Made by a program: the position numbers and the translations under genes. A stretch of 64,000 nucleotides of DNA from Chamaecrista fasciculata (lineage: Eukaryota > Streptophyta > Magnoliopsida > Fabales > Fabaceae). Under the pieces are notes generated by a model, which was given only the letters and a program-made list of their open reading frames with translations, was not told the DNA's origin and searched no databases. Position 1 is the stretch's first letter; each line of letters begins with the position of its first letter. Shown piece by piece: positions 1 to 12,180 of this stretch. Where the stretch lies: contig QANZ01014570.1 in the NCBI GenBank assembly GCA_003254925.1, forward strand, positions 15,380 through 79,379. Reading direction: 5' to 3'.

Positions 1-280
1 TCATGCGTGAAGATCAACGGTCATATTATTACCCGCAAAAAGACAAACCGTTTTGATTAATATATAATTTTTGGTCCCACATTTTTTTCGTGGATAACAT
101 TTTGGTCCTTCAATTTATTTTTTGGAGGAAAGTTTGCAATATAGAAACCCAATCGTTGATGAATGCAATTTTTTACGGGTCAAGAGATATATTTCACTTT
201 CGTAAGGACCGATTCGTTCAATTTATACAAAATCATAGACCAAATGGTAGGTTTTTAAAATTTTTCATGTTATTTACATT
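1..280. other. AT-rich spacer with 'ttttggtcc' phrases
   Basis: No gene is visible. Short phrases such as ttttggtccttcaattta recur and resemble the units of the hairpin MITEs elsewhere in the window, so this is probably the decayed half of such an element. Confidence 0.35.
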
Positions 281-670
281 TTGGTCCTTTCATTTCATTA
301 TATAATACTACTTCAACCTTCATTACAAATATTCACATCTAGCACAAATTCCGAGGAAATTTCATTACCATTTCATTTCATAACCACCACAACCAAAAAG
401 TCAAATATTATTTTTTTATTTCTATCTATTTCCATTATCAATTATCAATTCTACCCCTATACAATTTAAAAAAACCCATATATTTATTTCAACCAACCAC
501 AATCATTACATACCCTTTTTCATAATTTCACATCCTATTTTTTTCATTACATCTCAAACTAATCCAAACATCATTTTCATTACATTTTCATTACATAATT
601 TTCTCATTACCATTTCATTACATAAAATCATCATTTCATTACCTACTTCTAATCCAAACACACTCTTAAA
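281..670. repeat. MITE-like repeat, rich in 'cattacatttcatta'
   Basis: A pyrimidine/A-rich repeat whose right edge, read on the minus strand, begins agtgtgtttggattag, like the gcccgtttggatattag edge at 13606. Inside it (452-518) is a module, acccctatacaattt followed by caatcattacataccc, that recurs at 10948-11030 and inverted at 13763-13833. The left edge and target duplication are not clear. It is probably a non-autonomous DNA transposon. Confidence 0.45.
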
Positions 671-1284
671 CTGTCTTGTATTAGTTATTCAAAAAAAAAT
701 TAACGAAGTGGTAGCCATATTATGTATAAATATGAATTATTTATTTTTATGAAAAAAAATTATTTTTAAATATTAAAAATATATTATATTACTATATATA
801 TATCTAACAAAAAGTTATAGAATCTTACGAGTTACGATTTAATCTTACGATTAGATATATCTTATACCTCTTTTAATTTTAAGCAAGATCTTAGTCTTAA
901 GAATATTGCTTGAAAGTCTAAGAATAGTACTAAGGTACTTCTTGAAGACCGGTTACGAACTCAAACACATATATATGTATCTATGTTATTCACATTAAAT
1001 GCATTGATCGAAAAAGAGATGAGACTATAAGAAGTCCTCAGAACTCCAAAGATGAACTTTAGTTCAAGTTCTCTCTAGTGGTTTTTTCCCGTGAGAGAAA
1101 AACCAAAACATATGTATCTTACTTTCTTATAGTAGTAATATATGGAAGTTATCATATTATTTTTAGACATAATGTAGATTAATAAAATTTAAAGAGCTTT
1201 AAATGTAGGAAAATGAAAATAAAATTGAATCATCAATTAGGATATCCATTAGGATTAAATAATAAAAATTGACAATAATTGCTG
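671..1284. other. AT-rich intergenic DNA, nothing recognised
   Basis: No open reading frame of interest and no RNA gene seen. There are several short 'aatcttacga' repeats near 830-865. Confidence 0.4.
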
Positions 1285-1450
1285 ATTGAGTTTCGACTCA
1301 CCTCTCGTTTTTTTTATTTTTAGAAAATTTAGATAAATTATTTTGCATCTTTCTTGAGAGAGAGTTAATCAGAAGCTCATACTTCAAATGTTTGAGTATT
1401 TACATTATTACCATATTATTTTAGCGTAATCTTACATGTCAGTTTCACTA
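1285..1450 (+). mobile_element. LTR retrotransposon fossil fragment
   Basis: The stretch beginning gagtttcgactcacc, followed by a T-rich run and a gagagagttaatcag-like segment, parallels 52990-53150 inside the long solo LTR of this window. It is a short, old LTR fragment of the same or a related Ty3/gypsy-type family. Confidence 0.4.
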
Positions 1451-1559
1451 GTCTGATAAGTGTCACGCCAGACACTAACATGCCATTTTTGAATTAAAAA
1501 GAAAAAGTATCCATCAAATTTTTAAGAAAAAGTATCCATTTTTGAATTAACACTAACAG

Positions 1560-1721
1560 GCTAGGTTTAGGGGATGCTCGACTTGTGAGACCCCCGTAGG
1601 TTGATTCTGTGTTTTGCTTCTCTGCTTGTCGTTTGGCTGCTTGGGGTGTTTGTTTTTTTTTTTTCTGTCTTTTGGCTCTTGGACTTTGCCTTTGAGCCCG
1701 GTTTCTACAAAAAAAAAAAAT
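1560..1721 (+). mobile_element. Probable LINE 3' tail
   Basis: A T/G-rich 3'-UTR-like stretch (ttttgcttctctgcttgtcg, ttttggctcttggactttgc) ends in a 12-base A run at about 1708-1720, the usual look of a 5'-truncated plant L1 tail. It carries no coding part, and I could not settle a target duplication. Confidence 0.35.
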
Positions 1722-1784
1722 GATAAGCATCTTTAAAAATCCCTTCAATCAAAAGGTTATTATAAATTATATAACTAAAATATG

Positions 1785-2453
1785 ATGGCCTTTTAGTCCC
1801 ATATTTTTTGCTCAAGTTGTAGAATTGATTATCTCTTATCGCTTTTTTTTTTTTTGCAGAACTGTAGATTTTAGTCCCATAAATTATATAACTAAAACAT
1901 TTTTTTTTACATTTTTAGTATCATATTTTTTGCTTAAGTTGCAGAATTGGTTATCCCATAACTTTTGCTCAAGTTTCTTTCATTTAAAAATCACTCCATA
2001 TTATAATTTTTTTTTGTTACACTTTTAGTCTCATATTTTTTGCTAAAGTTGCAAAATTAATCTCGTATCACTTTTGGTCTCATATCTTTTGGTCAGGTTG
2101 CAAAATTAGTCACATATTTTTACAAAAAGTTCTATCGTCAATATCACCTAACTCAAAGATATGAAACCAATTCTACACCTGACCCAAAGATATGAGACCA
2201 ATTCAACAATCTGACTAAAAGATGGGAAACCAATTCTACACCTGACCCAGATATATGAGACCAATTCTGCAATCTAACCAAAAGATATGAGATCAATTTT
2301 GCAACCTGACCAAAAGATCTGGGATTAAAAGTGCATCACGAGACCAAATTTGCAAGCTGAGCAAAAGATATGGGACTAAAAGTGCAACAAAAAAAATTGT
2401 AGGACCAAATTAAGACTTGAGCAAAAGTTATGGGACTAAAAGTGTACTTTGGC
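1785..2453. repeat. Hairpin (foldback) MITE of the 'ggccaaagtg / gggaccaaa' family
   Basis: The left half repeats phrases like ttttagtcccatattttttg and caagttgcaaaatta. The right half carries their reverse complements (gacctgagcaaaag-like, ggactaaaagtgtactttggcc). The whole stretch can fold on itself. Edges read GGCC at both ends. Copies of the same design lie at 34955, 35905, 46092 and 55721. A target duplication is not clear for this old copy. Confidence 0.6.
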
Positions 2454-2886
2454 CATGAAAGAATAATAAAATAATAAAAATATTTAGTTTAACATAAGTT
2501 TGGTTGATAAATGATCTAAGAACTAGCGGTAAAATTTTGGAAAATATTTAGGGATTATAATGGAATCAAAACAATATTAAGGAGTAAAAAGAATTGAGAG
2601 TAAAAATATTAAGAACCAAAACGAAGTTTTGAGTATTTATTTGTCAATTTCTTTCTTTTTCTTTTCTTTTAGGCCAAGGCGAATGAATGCACATTGCATC
2701 CATTGATTCATACACAGTCACACTATGAGAGTTCCTTTTTTTCTCTTTTTCTTTCCCTTATATTCCCACGCATTCTTGTCGCCAGAATGTTCATCGCGCG
2801 ATAACACTCAAGAACGGTGATTCCTTGAAAATTACTGTATTCTCTGCAATTTCATCCTAATTTTGATGGGAAAATCCTTGTGAGAC
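2454..2886 (+). promoter_or_regulatory. Upstream region and 5'UTR of the OPA3-like gene
   Basis: The spacer runs from the hairpin MITE to the start codon. The last 200 bases are pyrimidine-rich and leader-like. No unambiguous TATA box was fixed, so the promoter call is by position only. Confidence 0.35.
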
Positions 2887-4932
2887 ATGGTGGTTCTGCC
2901 AGTAGTTAAGCTAGGAACTCTAGCTTTGAAAACTATCTGCAAACCCATAGCCAATAGGCTCAAGAAGGAGGCTGGCTATCACCCTAAATTCCGCCAGTTC
3001 ATCATCAACATTGCACAGGTTCTTCTTCTTACCTTTAATCTCCTTTATCATGTTTCTTTAATACTTGATTTCCTCGGATTTGGTATATAAGGATTGTTCT
3101 GGTTATTTTGTTCATAAAAAAGGGGTTTCTCTTCACTAATCAGTGTTTAATCCGATGCTCAATTGTTAATACAGTAAAATTGTGCATGATTTTGTGGCAG
3201 GCGAATCATCGAATTACGACAAGATTGCAAAGACGAATATATGGTCATGCTAATGATGTTGCCATACGCCCTTTGGATGAGGAGAAAGCTGTCCAAGCCG
3301 CCGCAGATCTTCTTGGGGAACTGTTTGTGTTCACGGTAATAATATCAATAGGGATTAAACCATCTATTTTGTTTGTATTCATTGTTCATGAAATAGTATC
3401 TGGCTTGTTTAGTGAGTAGTGTGACAGTTGAATTGTTGTTTAGTTCCTCATCAACATTTTTCTTGTAAATCTCCCACTAAATTTCAATACTATTTGACTT
3501 TTAAATTGCTTGGTTTCCCTCATAATTCTGAGTTGTGATTTTCCTTTTGGCTAAATGAATACATGCTAATATTACTTATGATTTAATGTGAAATTTTATC
3601 TTGAAAAATAGTCACATGAGTCATTTCATAACAAAACAGTGTGTTTGTGCTTATGCATGTATTATATAAATATATATTTTCTGTTCAAAATTGGATAACT
3701 CTTAGAACTAATTAATTGCCTATGAGGGTATCCTTCTATTCATGAAACTGGACTACCCTTTAGGATATTGTTGGCTTATACCCTGCGAAAAGGAAAGGGT
3801 GTGTCTTAAATTTTAGAAAAGTTGGTCCACCTTTATCTATGGTTGCAAATTAAGGTCCGCAACCGCAATTGCGCTCGCAATATTGCTGTTGCGGTTGTGG
3901 CCGCAACCCGCATCAGACCGCAACGACTACACCGCAACAGTCGCAACCTATATTGCAACACCCGCAACCGCAGTAAACGCAACGCAACCGCATCCGCAAC
4001 CGCAACCGCAATTTGCAACCATCTTTATCACAACTTTGTATAGAATGCCCTCTATTTCTAAATTTTACTAGAAACAGAAGGGCAAGCATTTTTTGGCACT
4101 TTTCCCTTTCATGCTCTTTTTATATTACTAGAAGATACATGTCAGTTCATTAGGCTTTGATCTTAACATTAATCTGTTACAATATAGTGAGCTCTATCCT
4201 TGGCCAAATCTATGCATATAGCACTGCCAGTGCTCACTGCTGATTGATTTTTAGATTCTGCCTTCATTGAGACAACCCAGAGGTGTATTTTTTCAGCTAG
4301 ACACTCATCACAAGAATAGTAATATATTTAAAGAGTTTTCTTAAAAAATTTTGTGCAACCTATAATTGTTTTCATCTTCATTTAAAGGTCTTCCTGGAAG
4401 GAGTTATTGCATATTATAAATTTAATTTACTTACAAATAGGTTGCAGGAGCTGCTGTTATCTTTGAGGTGCAAAGAAGTTCTAGATCTGAAGCAAGGAAG
4501 GAGGAAATACGTAGACAGGAAATGCAGGTTATCTTCTAGAGGCTTTCTCTCAGATTTCTGAGTTATACAGTATGAGATTAGATTATGCAGGGATTTTATG
4601 GAAGCAAAATTGGTTTCCTTGAATAAGAAACTTTGTGAAGGCTTTTAATTGAAAATATGGACACTTCAATGATATTTTCATTTTCTTCTTTCAGAGAATC
4701 ATAACCAGTTGCTGAAGGCAAATAAATTTAATTTTAAAAATGTAATATTTTTTTAACCAATACTTTGTAGGCAATTAAGGATAGGAATGAAGACTTAGCC
4801 AGAGAAGTTGAACTGCTCAAACAAAAGCTTGAAGAGCTGGAAGAACTTGCTAGAGGAAGAGGACTAGCTGGCATTTTTAACTTCAGGCACGCTCATGCTC
4901 ATGCAAGTGAAGACCGGAAAAAAAACACCTAA
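2887..4932 (+). CDS. OPA3: OPA3-like protein (optic atrophy 3 family)
   Basis: Four coding exons: 2887-3018, 3201-3335, 4441-4527 and 4771-4932, all with GT-AG introns and all in phase 0, giving 171 aa. The N-terminus MVVLPVVKLGTLALKTICKP, the segment ANHRITTRLQRRIYGHA, then ELFVFTVAGAAVIFEVQRS and a charged, coiled-coil-like tail (ELLKQKLEELEEL) match the plant OPA3-like family in order and length. OPA3 proteins are small mitochondrial proteins. In animals they are linked to mitochondrial shape and optic atrophy, and the plant role is poorly defined. The hydrophobic FVFTVAGAAVIF stretch is a likely membrane segment. The first ATG opens the conserved N-terminus, which fixes the start. Intron 2 contains a small MITE (3839-4022). 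A C-terminal His/Ala run (HAHAHA) is a local oddity. The family call is firm. Confidence 0.93.
3839..4022. mobile_element. hAT-like MITE in intron 2 of the OPA3-like gene
   Basis: Ends are inverted repeats (ATGGTTGCAAATT and AATTTGCAACCAT). The interior is built from repeated 'ccgcaac' words. It is flanked by near-identical 8-bp direct repeats, ctttatct (3831-3838) and ctttatca (4023-4030), which fits a hAT target duplication. A decayed relative lies at 24507-24655. Confidence 0.65.
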
Positions 4933-5930
4933 TTAATTATTGCAATTAGCATTATGCTCAGCTTCCTGGTGAGTATTAACTAATTTTATTTCACTCATAG
5001 CTCTTGGTTTGGAAAAAAGTCAAGTTGGTAGAACCTGCCAAATGTGATAAGCATGGAACTTCCATACTGAGTTTTAGAGAGAGAGAAGTCAGATGGATTA
5101 AACCTTAAAACCAAAAGAAAATTTTGTGATTTTTTATTTCTCAATTCTCATTCAAAGTTTCTTTATGAAGTTAAATTTTGCTAGCTAGACAGTAGTGTTC
5201 AAGCATTTAAATTATCAGTTTTGTTCTCACCAATCTTTTTTCTGCCATTCACTTGCTAGTTTTGATGGTCCCACTATTTGTACTCACTGGTCTTATCTGT
5301 TATAGTATTAAAATAATTAATGGCTTTCCCTAAAATGAATTAGTTGTTAGTTTAGTTTAGTTGCTTTTCATCCTTTATCCCTTGTGCAAATTGCTCTTAA
5401 CTGAAATTTGAAATTGATGTGAAATTTGGATCGAATGTTAATTGTGATGTTTCTCTTTTCCTTCATTTTTCTTTGATCACCTCACCTTATTTTCTATATA
5501 GGGTACAATCAACCACCGGTTCCAAGTTTTTCTTATCTTGTTTGTAATTTATAATAAACTTTTCTTACACTAAACCCTAGCAGCCCCATTACTATTCACC
5601 ATTTGTCATGAAACACTTGGTCTCTGATAGGCAAATGCATCTTTCACCAAGAAAAAAAAACTACAATTCCGTTTTAGTGTAGTTTCTTCATTTGAATGAC
5701 AATTTCAATTAGAATTCCATTTTTGCTTAAGCAATTATATTTCCAGGAATAGTCAGTTGGGAAAATCTTGTCATTATGTTTCTGCAGGACATCAACAGTA
5801 TCTCCAGAACTATATTTTTGGATGATTCTCGTGGAAGTTTCTGACGTGTGCAATACTGAAGTTTGATTGTCTCCTTCACAAACGGAAAATTCATCCTGAA
5901 ATCTTTCGACATTGCCGGTTTTCCTCAACT
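4933..5930 (+). other. 3' flank of the OPA3-like gene, possible spliced 3'UTR
   Basis: A good donor (ctg|gtgagt, about 4969) and an acceptor (tttctgcag, about 5787) could remove most of this stretch as a 3'UTR intron. This is inferred from splice-site looks only. No coding sequence follows. Confidence 0.35.
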
Positions 5931-6517
5931 GTAAGCCTTTGAACTTAATTTCGATGGTATTGGATCGGCTTGTTCTGAACCAAGTAGTCTATTACAATAA
6001 TGTGGAGTGGAATCCTTTTCTTGATGACTCTTGGTTTTTTTTATTATTTTTGTTATTTTGAATGGTTATCCCTATTATTATTAGGAAAACCTTCCCTCAA
6101 TCATGACTTGTAAGCTGTATGTTAGCTCTTGATTTCTTGAGTTGTACCACTGCGGGGTTGGTCCAAGTGATATCTTGCTCAGTATCACAAGTAAAGTTTT
6201 GGATTTGATACTTCGTAAATATAGATATTTCGATTGGGAGACTTTCACTATAGTTAAATGTGCAACGCGACATAGGTTAAGTTTGAATTAGTCAGGAACT
6301 TTGCAGGCAACCAAAAAAGATAACAAAAAAATAATTCTTGAGTTGTGTGACATGAAATGATCACTTGATCTACCAGAAAAGATTTTGATCATTCAGGAAA
6401 ATTAAATTGGTCAAAGTGTAAACCAAATATTTGTTGAGTCTTTGAGCAATTCAGGTCCTGATAACATTGGAATGATCTTGTTTGTTTACAAATTATTCCA
6501 AAATCTGATAATAATTT
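5931..6517. other. Intergenic DNA, nothing recognised
   Basis: No gene, RNA or clear repeat was seen between the OPA3-like 3' region and the LINE insertion. Confidence 0.4.
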
Positions 6518-6535
6518 ACAAAAATCTCTTATTTT

Positions 6536-9078
6536 TTTTTTTTTTGGTAATAAAAGGAAAGCAATAAAAAACTCAAGATAGAGTTACAAGCCTAGAATAG
6601 GCGGTGCCAAGAGAATCAGCTTCTAACTTGTCTCTACAACCTTCCACAACATCATGAAATTCATGCATCCCTGGAGAAAGAGAGTGCCCAAGATTGGCAA
6701 GATGGTCAGCAACTGAATTGGCCTCACGGTAAACATGATTAACACTACAACTCCAACTGGTATCAAGGATGAGTGTTTTAATTTTAGCAACAAGACTGGC
6801 ATGAGGATGCGCAGCCCCCACACCATTAATAATAGCATCCTTGGCAAACACGGAATCAGTTTCAACATGCACATGATCAAGCTTCAGGCGGTGAGCTAAT
6901 TCAATAGCTAAGAGAATACCACGTAGCTCGGCTGTATTGATGTTGCACCTGCCAAGAGGGCTCGCAAATCCCATAACCCAGGATCCATTATCATCTCGAA
7001 TAACTCCCCCGCAAGCCGCAAATCCAGAAGTCAGAACAGAACCATCAGTGTTGATTTTGTACTGCCCAGGAGGGGGACGCGTCCAGGAAACACTGGTGAA
7101 CTCATTATGTATGTTGAGCAGTTTTCGGTTACTACCAATAAAAGCCCTATGATCATTAAGCGAGGCATGAATACGCTCCATTATTGTTTGTAACGACCAG
7201 GCACTGCTGTTGTGCACTAAAGCACACCTACTGAGCCAAATATTCCAGCAAGTGTAACCAAAAACAATTGCCCAATCCAAACCAAAAGAAGAAATATTAC
7301 CCATTCTTGAGCTCAAATTCAACCCGATCCATTCAGACAATGGTAGATTAAAAAAAACCTGAGCTTTATTAGGCGCAACAATAGACTTCCACAGCTTGGC
7401 AGCATGAGCACAATCCCTTAGGCAATGTATGACTGATTCATCCTTCCCACAAGTGAAGGGACAACTAGGAGATGATGCAATATTTTTGTTAAAAAGAAAG
7501 AGTTTGACTTGAATTCTTTCATGAGTAGTAAGCCACAAAAAATTGCGGATTTTGGGAGGTCCAGGCCATTTCCACAGCATCTTCCAACTGCTTTGTTGAT
7601 TGGTAGGCTCGACATGAATAAGGCTGTGGTAGGCAGAGTGGACAGAGAAGGATCCATCAGATGTATGTTTCCTAGCCGGATAATCATCAATACTCGAATG
7701 GCAAGGAGGTATGAGACCCCTAATAATATCAACAGTTAAAGGAGGAAGGAAATTAGCAAATAACTCATAGTTCCAATCACCTGAGGGCGTAGTAAAGTCA
7801 ATCAACTTCCTTTCACATTCAACATTAGTAAGAGAAATGCAAGCATGAAGGGAAAGTTGGTCATGACCAGGCACCCATCTATCACTCCAAAACCGGATAC
7901 TGAGACCATTACCAATCCTCCAAATAGTGCTGTCAAGAACATCCTCCCAAATATCACAAATACCTTGCCAAAGGTTAGAAGAGCTCTGTTTTTTCTGAAC
8001 AATAGGAATGATGCCGTCACCACAGGAATATTTGTTCCGTACTGTGCGCACCCACAGGGAATCTCTATCCACAATAAGGCTCCAAGCAATCTTCATGAGA
8101 AAAGCTTTGTTATTGGTGCGCAGGTGACGAAAACCCAAGCCACCATCAGCTTTGGGTTTACAAACCTTGTCCCAAGCAAGGAGATGCATACTGCTAGTAT
8201 TACCAGAGTTACTCCAGAGGAAAGATCGAGCAAATTTCTCAATACTATCACAAGTTGTGGCAGGGATTTTAGTAGTCTGCATGATGTAAGAAGGCATGGA
8301 TTGGATGACGGATGAAATAAGGACAACTCGACCAGCCATATTCAAAGATTTCATCTTCCATGAACTTAGTCTTTGTTGAACTGCATCAAGGAGGAAATGG
8401 TAAGTCCCCCTAGTAACTCTTTTGTGGAGCAACGGAGTACCAAGGTATTTACCGAGATCAGAAGTACAACCAAATCCCATAGTCTCACAAAGTTGTTCCT
8501 TTCACACATGATTCACATTCCTGGAGAAGAAGACTTTAGTCTTGTTAGCGTTAACTTTTTGCCCTGAAAAATTACAGAAGTCATTCAAGACCGAGTTAAC
8601 GACCTGCGCCTGATCTAAAGAAGCTTCATTAAAAAGGATGAGATCATCTGCAAAGAAGAGATGCGAAATAAGGGGCCCCAATCTTTTAAGGCGAATTGGC
8701 TTCCACCTCCCATGTTCAACTTCAAAGGAAATCATGTGGGCCAAGCGCTCAATACAAATGACAAAAAGATAGGGCGAAAGTGGGTCCCCCTGTCTAATTC
8801 CTCTAGACGTGGTAAAACTACGAGTCATACTACCATTCCAAAGGACCTGCATCGAGCAAGAGGAAACACAGGATAAAATGAGAGAGATGAGCCATTCTTT
8901 GAGCCCTATGTCTTGCAGAGCACTCTTCAAGAAATCCCAATTCAACCTGTCATAAGCCTTCTCAAGATCAATCTTGGTAGCCATGAAGCTTCTATTACCA
9001 CGGAGATTTCTCATAGAATGAATAACTTCCTGTGCAACAACAATATTATCACTACTATGAATAACTTCCTGTGCAACA
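6536..9078 (-). mobile_element. L1-type LINE, copy 1 (5'-truncated)
   Basis: This is the 3' part of an ORF2 polyprotein read on the minus strand. It begins inside the reverse transcriptase with KIDLEKAYDRLNW, RGIRQGDPLSPYLF and the catalytic FADD. It continues through the zinc-finger-like zf-RVT region (PPKIRNFLWL, CGKDESVIHCLRDC) to a C-terminal RNase H domain (INTDGS, NTAELRGILLAIE, VETDS, NSVADHLANLG). One premature TGA at 8502-8504 splits the frame; copy 2 has Arg there. The 3' tail is the T run near 6531-6545 on the plus strand. An 18-bp target duplication, acaaaaatctcttatttt, flanks it at 6518-6535 and 9079-9096. The 5' end carries a 39-bp tandem duplication. It is about 99% identical to copy 2, so the insertion is young. 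Confidence 0.93.
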
Positions 9079-9345
9079 ACAAAAATCTCTTATTTTCAAC
9101 ATTCAATTATAATTATACCTTATAAACATACTTATAATTACTTATACTTTAATATACATTCAAATTTATACTATTATATATCTTTTAGGAGTTTTCTGAT
9201 ATTTTAAAATTATAGTATAAAATAAATATATTAAATAATTATATTACAATCAAATATAAAACAAAAATTATCATTTACACCCTCCATTGCTAATTGCTCA
9301 AATAATTGCTCCAACATATCTCCATTTTCTTCTATAATTGCTCAT

Positions 9346-9490
9346 ATAAGCAAGGTCGAGGTTCGAATCCCGCCTTGTGTATGCAGCAACCAATTGGCTA
9401 ACGGTAGACCCTTAAATGGAACACCGATCTGCGGAAGATTAGTCCTTGGCCTGTCGGGTTGGGGGATACCTTGGAAAACAAAAAAAAAAA
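9346..9490 (+). mobile_element. tRNA-derived SINE, 5'-truncated
   Basis: It starts just before a B box (GGTTCGAATCC, 9360-9370), continues with the family body (ccttgtgtatgcagcaacca) and ends in taccttgg plus an A tail. The A box is missing, so it is 5'-truncated. It belongs to the same family as the copies at 32268 and 36274. Confidence 0.75.
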
Positions 9491-9708
9491 TAGCCAATTA
9501 CAAATTTTTAAAAGCAAATCATTTTTATTAAATTTTTTATTATTTTAAAATATAATAAAATTAACAATTGCTTTATAATAAAATTTTGAATTCTAATGAT
9601 TCAAATGTTATATACATAATTATAAAAAGCATATCAACTAACGGGCATATAAAGCCCATAGTATATATAAAAAGCATATCACCTCATTTATTATATATGC
9701 AACAATTT

Positions 9709-11140
9709 GGCCCAGTTCGTTTCCGTTTTGATTATAATCTGTTTTGATTATAATCATAATAAACATGTTCGTTTACATTTTTTTCCTGATTCAATTATAA
9801 TCATATTTTTTAATAATCAAACACACTCAATTACACTTATACCCCTATACATAAACCTATAATTACCTATACTCTAATACAATCAATCCCCAATCACAAA
9901 GGGCAAAATTGTCATTTACTTCAAAATTGGGTCAGTTTGTAAATATCCATTTTTGTGTTTGGGCTAAAATGTTATTTTGCCCAAATAATTTAGAACTGAA
10001 ATTGAAATTTTGCAGATCGTCATCTTCATCCTCATCCTCACTCTCTCCTTTCCTCCGTTGACCTCTTCAAAAATCGAATTCTCAGAATCCAAAATTGAAA
10101 TCACAGCCAAAACGGAAACGAAATCAAACGAATTTGAATCAAAATCACAAGAAATTTTGAGAAATTTTGAGAAATAGATCATAGATCATATGGTTTTGGT
10201 TTTCGAAGCTGGTGATGTGAAATAAGAAAGTGAAATTGCTCTGTTTATGGTNCGAAAATCTGAAACTCAATTTGTAGGTGACGCCGAGAAGCATGAACGG
10301 TCTTAGATTCGAAAATGACAACGAATTTGATTTCGTTTTTGACAAATGAGTTTATGGTTTTGGTTTTCGGCACCCATAGATCATATTGCCACAAGAAATT
10401 TTGAGAAATTGCTCTGTTTTGCTTAGATTCGAAAATCTTCGTGTTATGGCTTCAATTTTTTTTTTTCTTAATTTTGATTCTTCAATTTCGAATGCGTTTT
10501 GGAAATCTGAGACCACAGATCTGTCATTCCCACTACGACGATGCGAAACACTGTTTGAATTGAAGAAGAAGATGAAGGATGAAGGATCTTCGATGAGAAA
10601 AACGTGGATTGAAGAGAGAGAGAGATTTTTATGTCAAATTGAACAAAAATTTCGGGTCCGCGTGCGTTAATAATTTCTCTCTCATCTGCTGCGAATCGGT
10701 GCACCGAATGTCGAGCAACAAGAAGACATTTTAGTCCTTTTTGGTGCACCATTTCGTAGGCAAAAATGAAACGGCGCACCGATTTGGATAATCATCCCCC
10801 CACTTGCACACAAAAATAATCAAGATTTCACGCTTTTCAAGGCAAATAGTAACATTTTTTATTTTTTTCCAAACAACAATCACATCCAAACACACTTTTA
10901 TTATAATCAAATCACATCTTACTTTTTCCAACTTTTTCTTCCATTTATACCCCTATACAATTTATCAATTTCCTTACTTTTTATCCACCTACGACAATCA
11001 TTACATACCCATTTTAATAATTGCACACCAAATAATCAACAATCATCCAAACACCACTACAAAAATAATCAACTTTGATTATAATCAAACTATGATTATA
11101 ATCAAAACAAATTAAAAAAAAACGGAAACGAACTGACCCA
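9709..11140. mobile_element. Non-autonomous TIR transposon with 'cagttcgtttccg' ends
   Basis: The left end GGCCCAGTTCGTTTCCGTTT and the right end, read inverted, GGGTCAGTTCGTTTCCGTTT form terminal inverted repeats. Both are followed by tgattataatc words. The 1.4-kb interior carries no transposase. It has an imperfect internal direct duplication around gaaattttgagaaatt (10150-10210 and 10380-10440), a gene-like AT/CT mixture and one N at 10252. A target duplication is not evident, so the superfamily is open (hAT-like is a guess). Confidence 0.6.
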
Positions 11141-11947
11141 GATTCATCGTATTACTTTTCATCTAATTCTCTTTTAACATTTTTTTTTTCTAATTATTAT
11201 AATTAATCTTTTACTTTTATTTATCTTTAACATTTAATAAAATAATAATAATAATAATGGTTTTTTATTTACATATTAATTACTATTATATTTTTATTAG
11301 TAAAAATATTTTTATCCCTCTTATTAAAAAATTAACTATATAAATTTTAAAAACAAAGTCAATCAATATATTTAAAAAATTGATTTTAAATAATGATTTA
11401 TGACTATTTTAAAACAATTCGATATGTTTTCTACTTTATTTTTCTTTATTAAGGACTGATGCGTTAATTTAGTAAAAATTAGATTAGATGGCCCAAAAGT
11501 CAACTTTTTATCTAAAATTTATTTTGACGAAATTAAATAATTATAATTGTAATATAAGAGAGTACAAAATGGACGTTGACCGTTATTTTAACTTAAGCAT
11601 CAAATCATTCACGTTTTGAATGTTACATGAACCAAGACTCGTATTTTTTTATTTAACACAAGAAAAGAAAAAGTCATTGATGATTATTTTGGGACAACTC
11701 GATACATTTTTAACTTTTATTTTCTTCATTATGGACTAATGCATCAACTCAATAAAATTCTATTGTTTGTCTAAAATCTTTATTGGTAAAATTGTATAAG
11801 TATAATTATAATAAAGAGAGAGAGAGAGTACGAGATAGATGATGACTATTATTTTAATCCAGGGACAAAATTGTTCACCATTTTAATATTTATGAACCAA
11901 CCAACTTGTTTTTTTAGTAACTGATTCGTGAAGTCGATCCAAGTAAT
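11141..11947. other. AT-rich intergenic DNA, nothing recognised
   Basis: Contains an AAT microsatellite (about 11240-11262), a GA run (11815-11829) and two similar 'gacaactcgatac...ttattttcttcatta' blocks (about 11410 and 11695), suggesting an old local duplication. No gene seen. Confidence 0.35.
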
Positions 11948-12180
11948 TTAAGGCAAAACACCCTTTTGTGCCCCTAACGTTTGCAGTGATTTTCAGTAAT
12001 GCCCCTAACGTTTCATTTTGTTCAAGCGTGCCCTCAATGTGAAACTAACGTTTCAATTATGCCCCCAATTTTGACTCAATGCCCATGTGGCAATTTTTTT
12101 ACTTATGTGTCATTTTTTTGGTCTGACGTGGCATAATGACTGGACATTCATATTTTTTTTTCCAACGTGGCATGATGACT
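11948..12180. repeat. Half of a Mutator-like hairpin MITE ('gcccctaacgtttg' family)
   Basis: Starts aaggcaaaacacccttttgt and goes on with gcccctaacgtttgcagtga, like the left arms at 39759 and 41822. The matching inverted right arm is absent, so this is a truncated copy. Confidence 0.6.

Noticed and set aside
10386-10670. Small protein gene inside the 9709-11140 transposon
   Set aside because: No family resemblance, overlapped by a similar-length frame on the other strand, and inside duplicated transposon filler.
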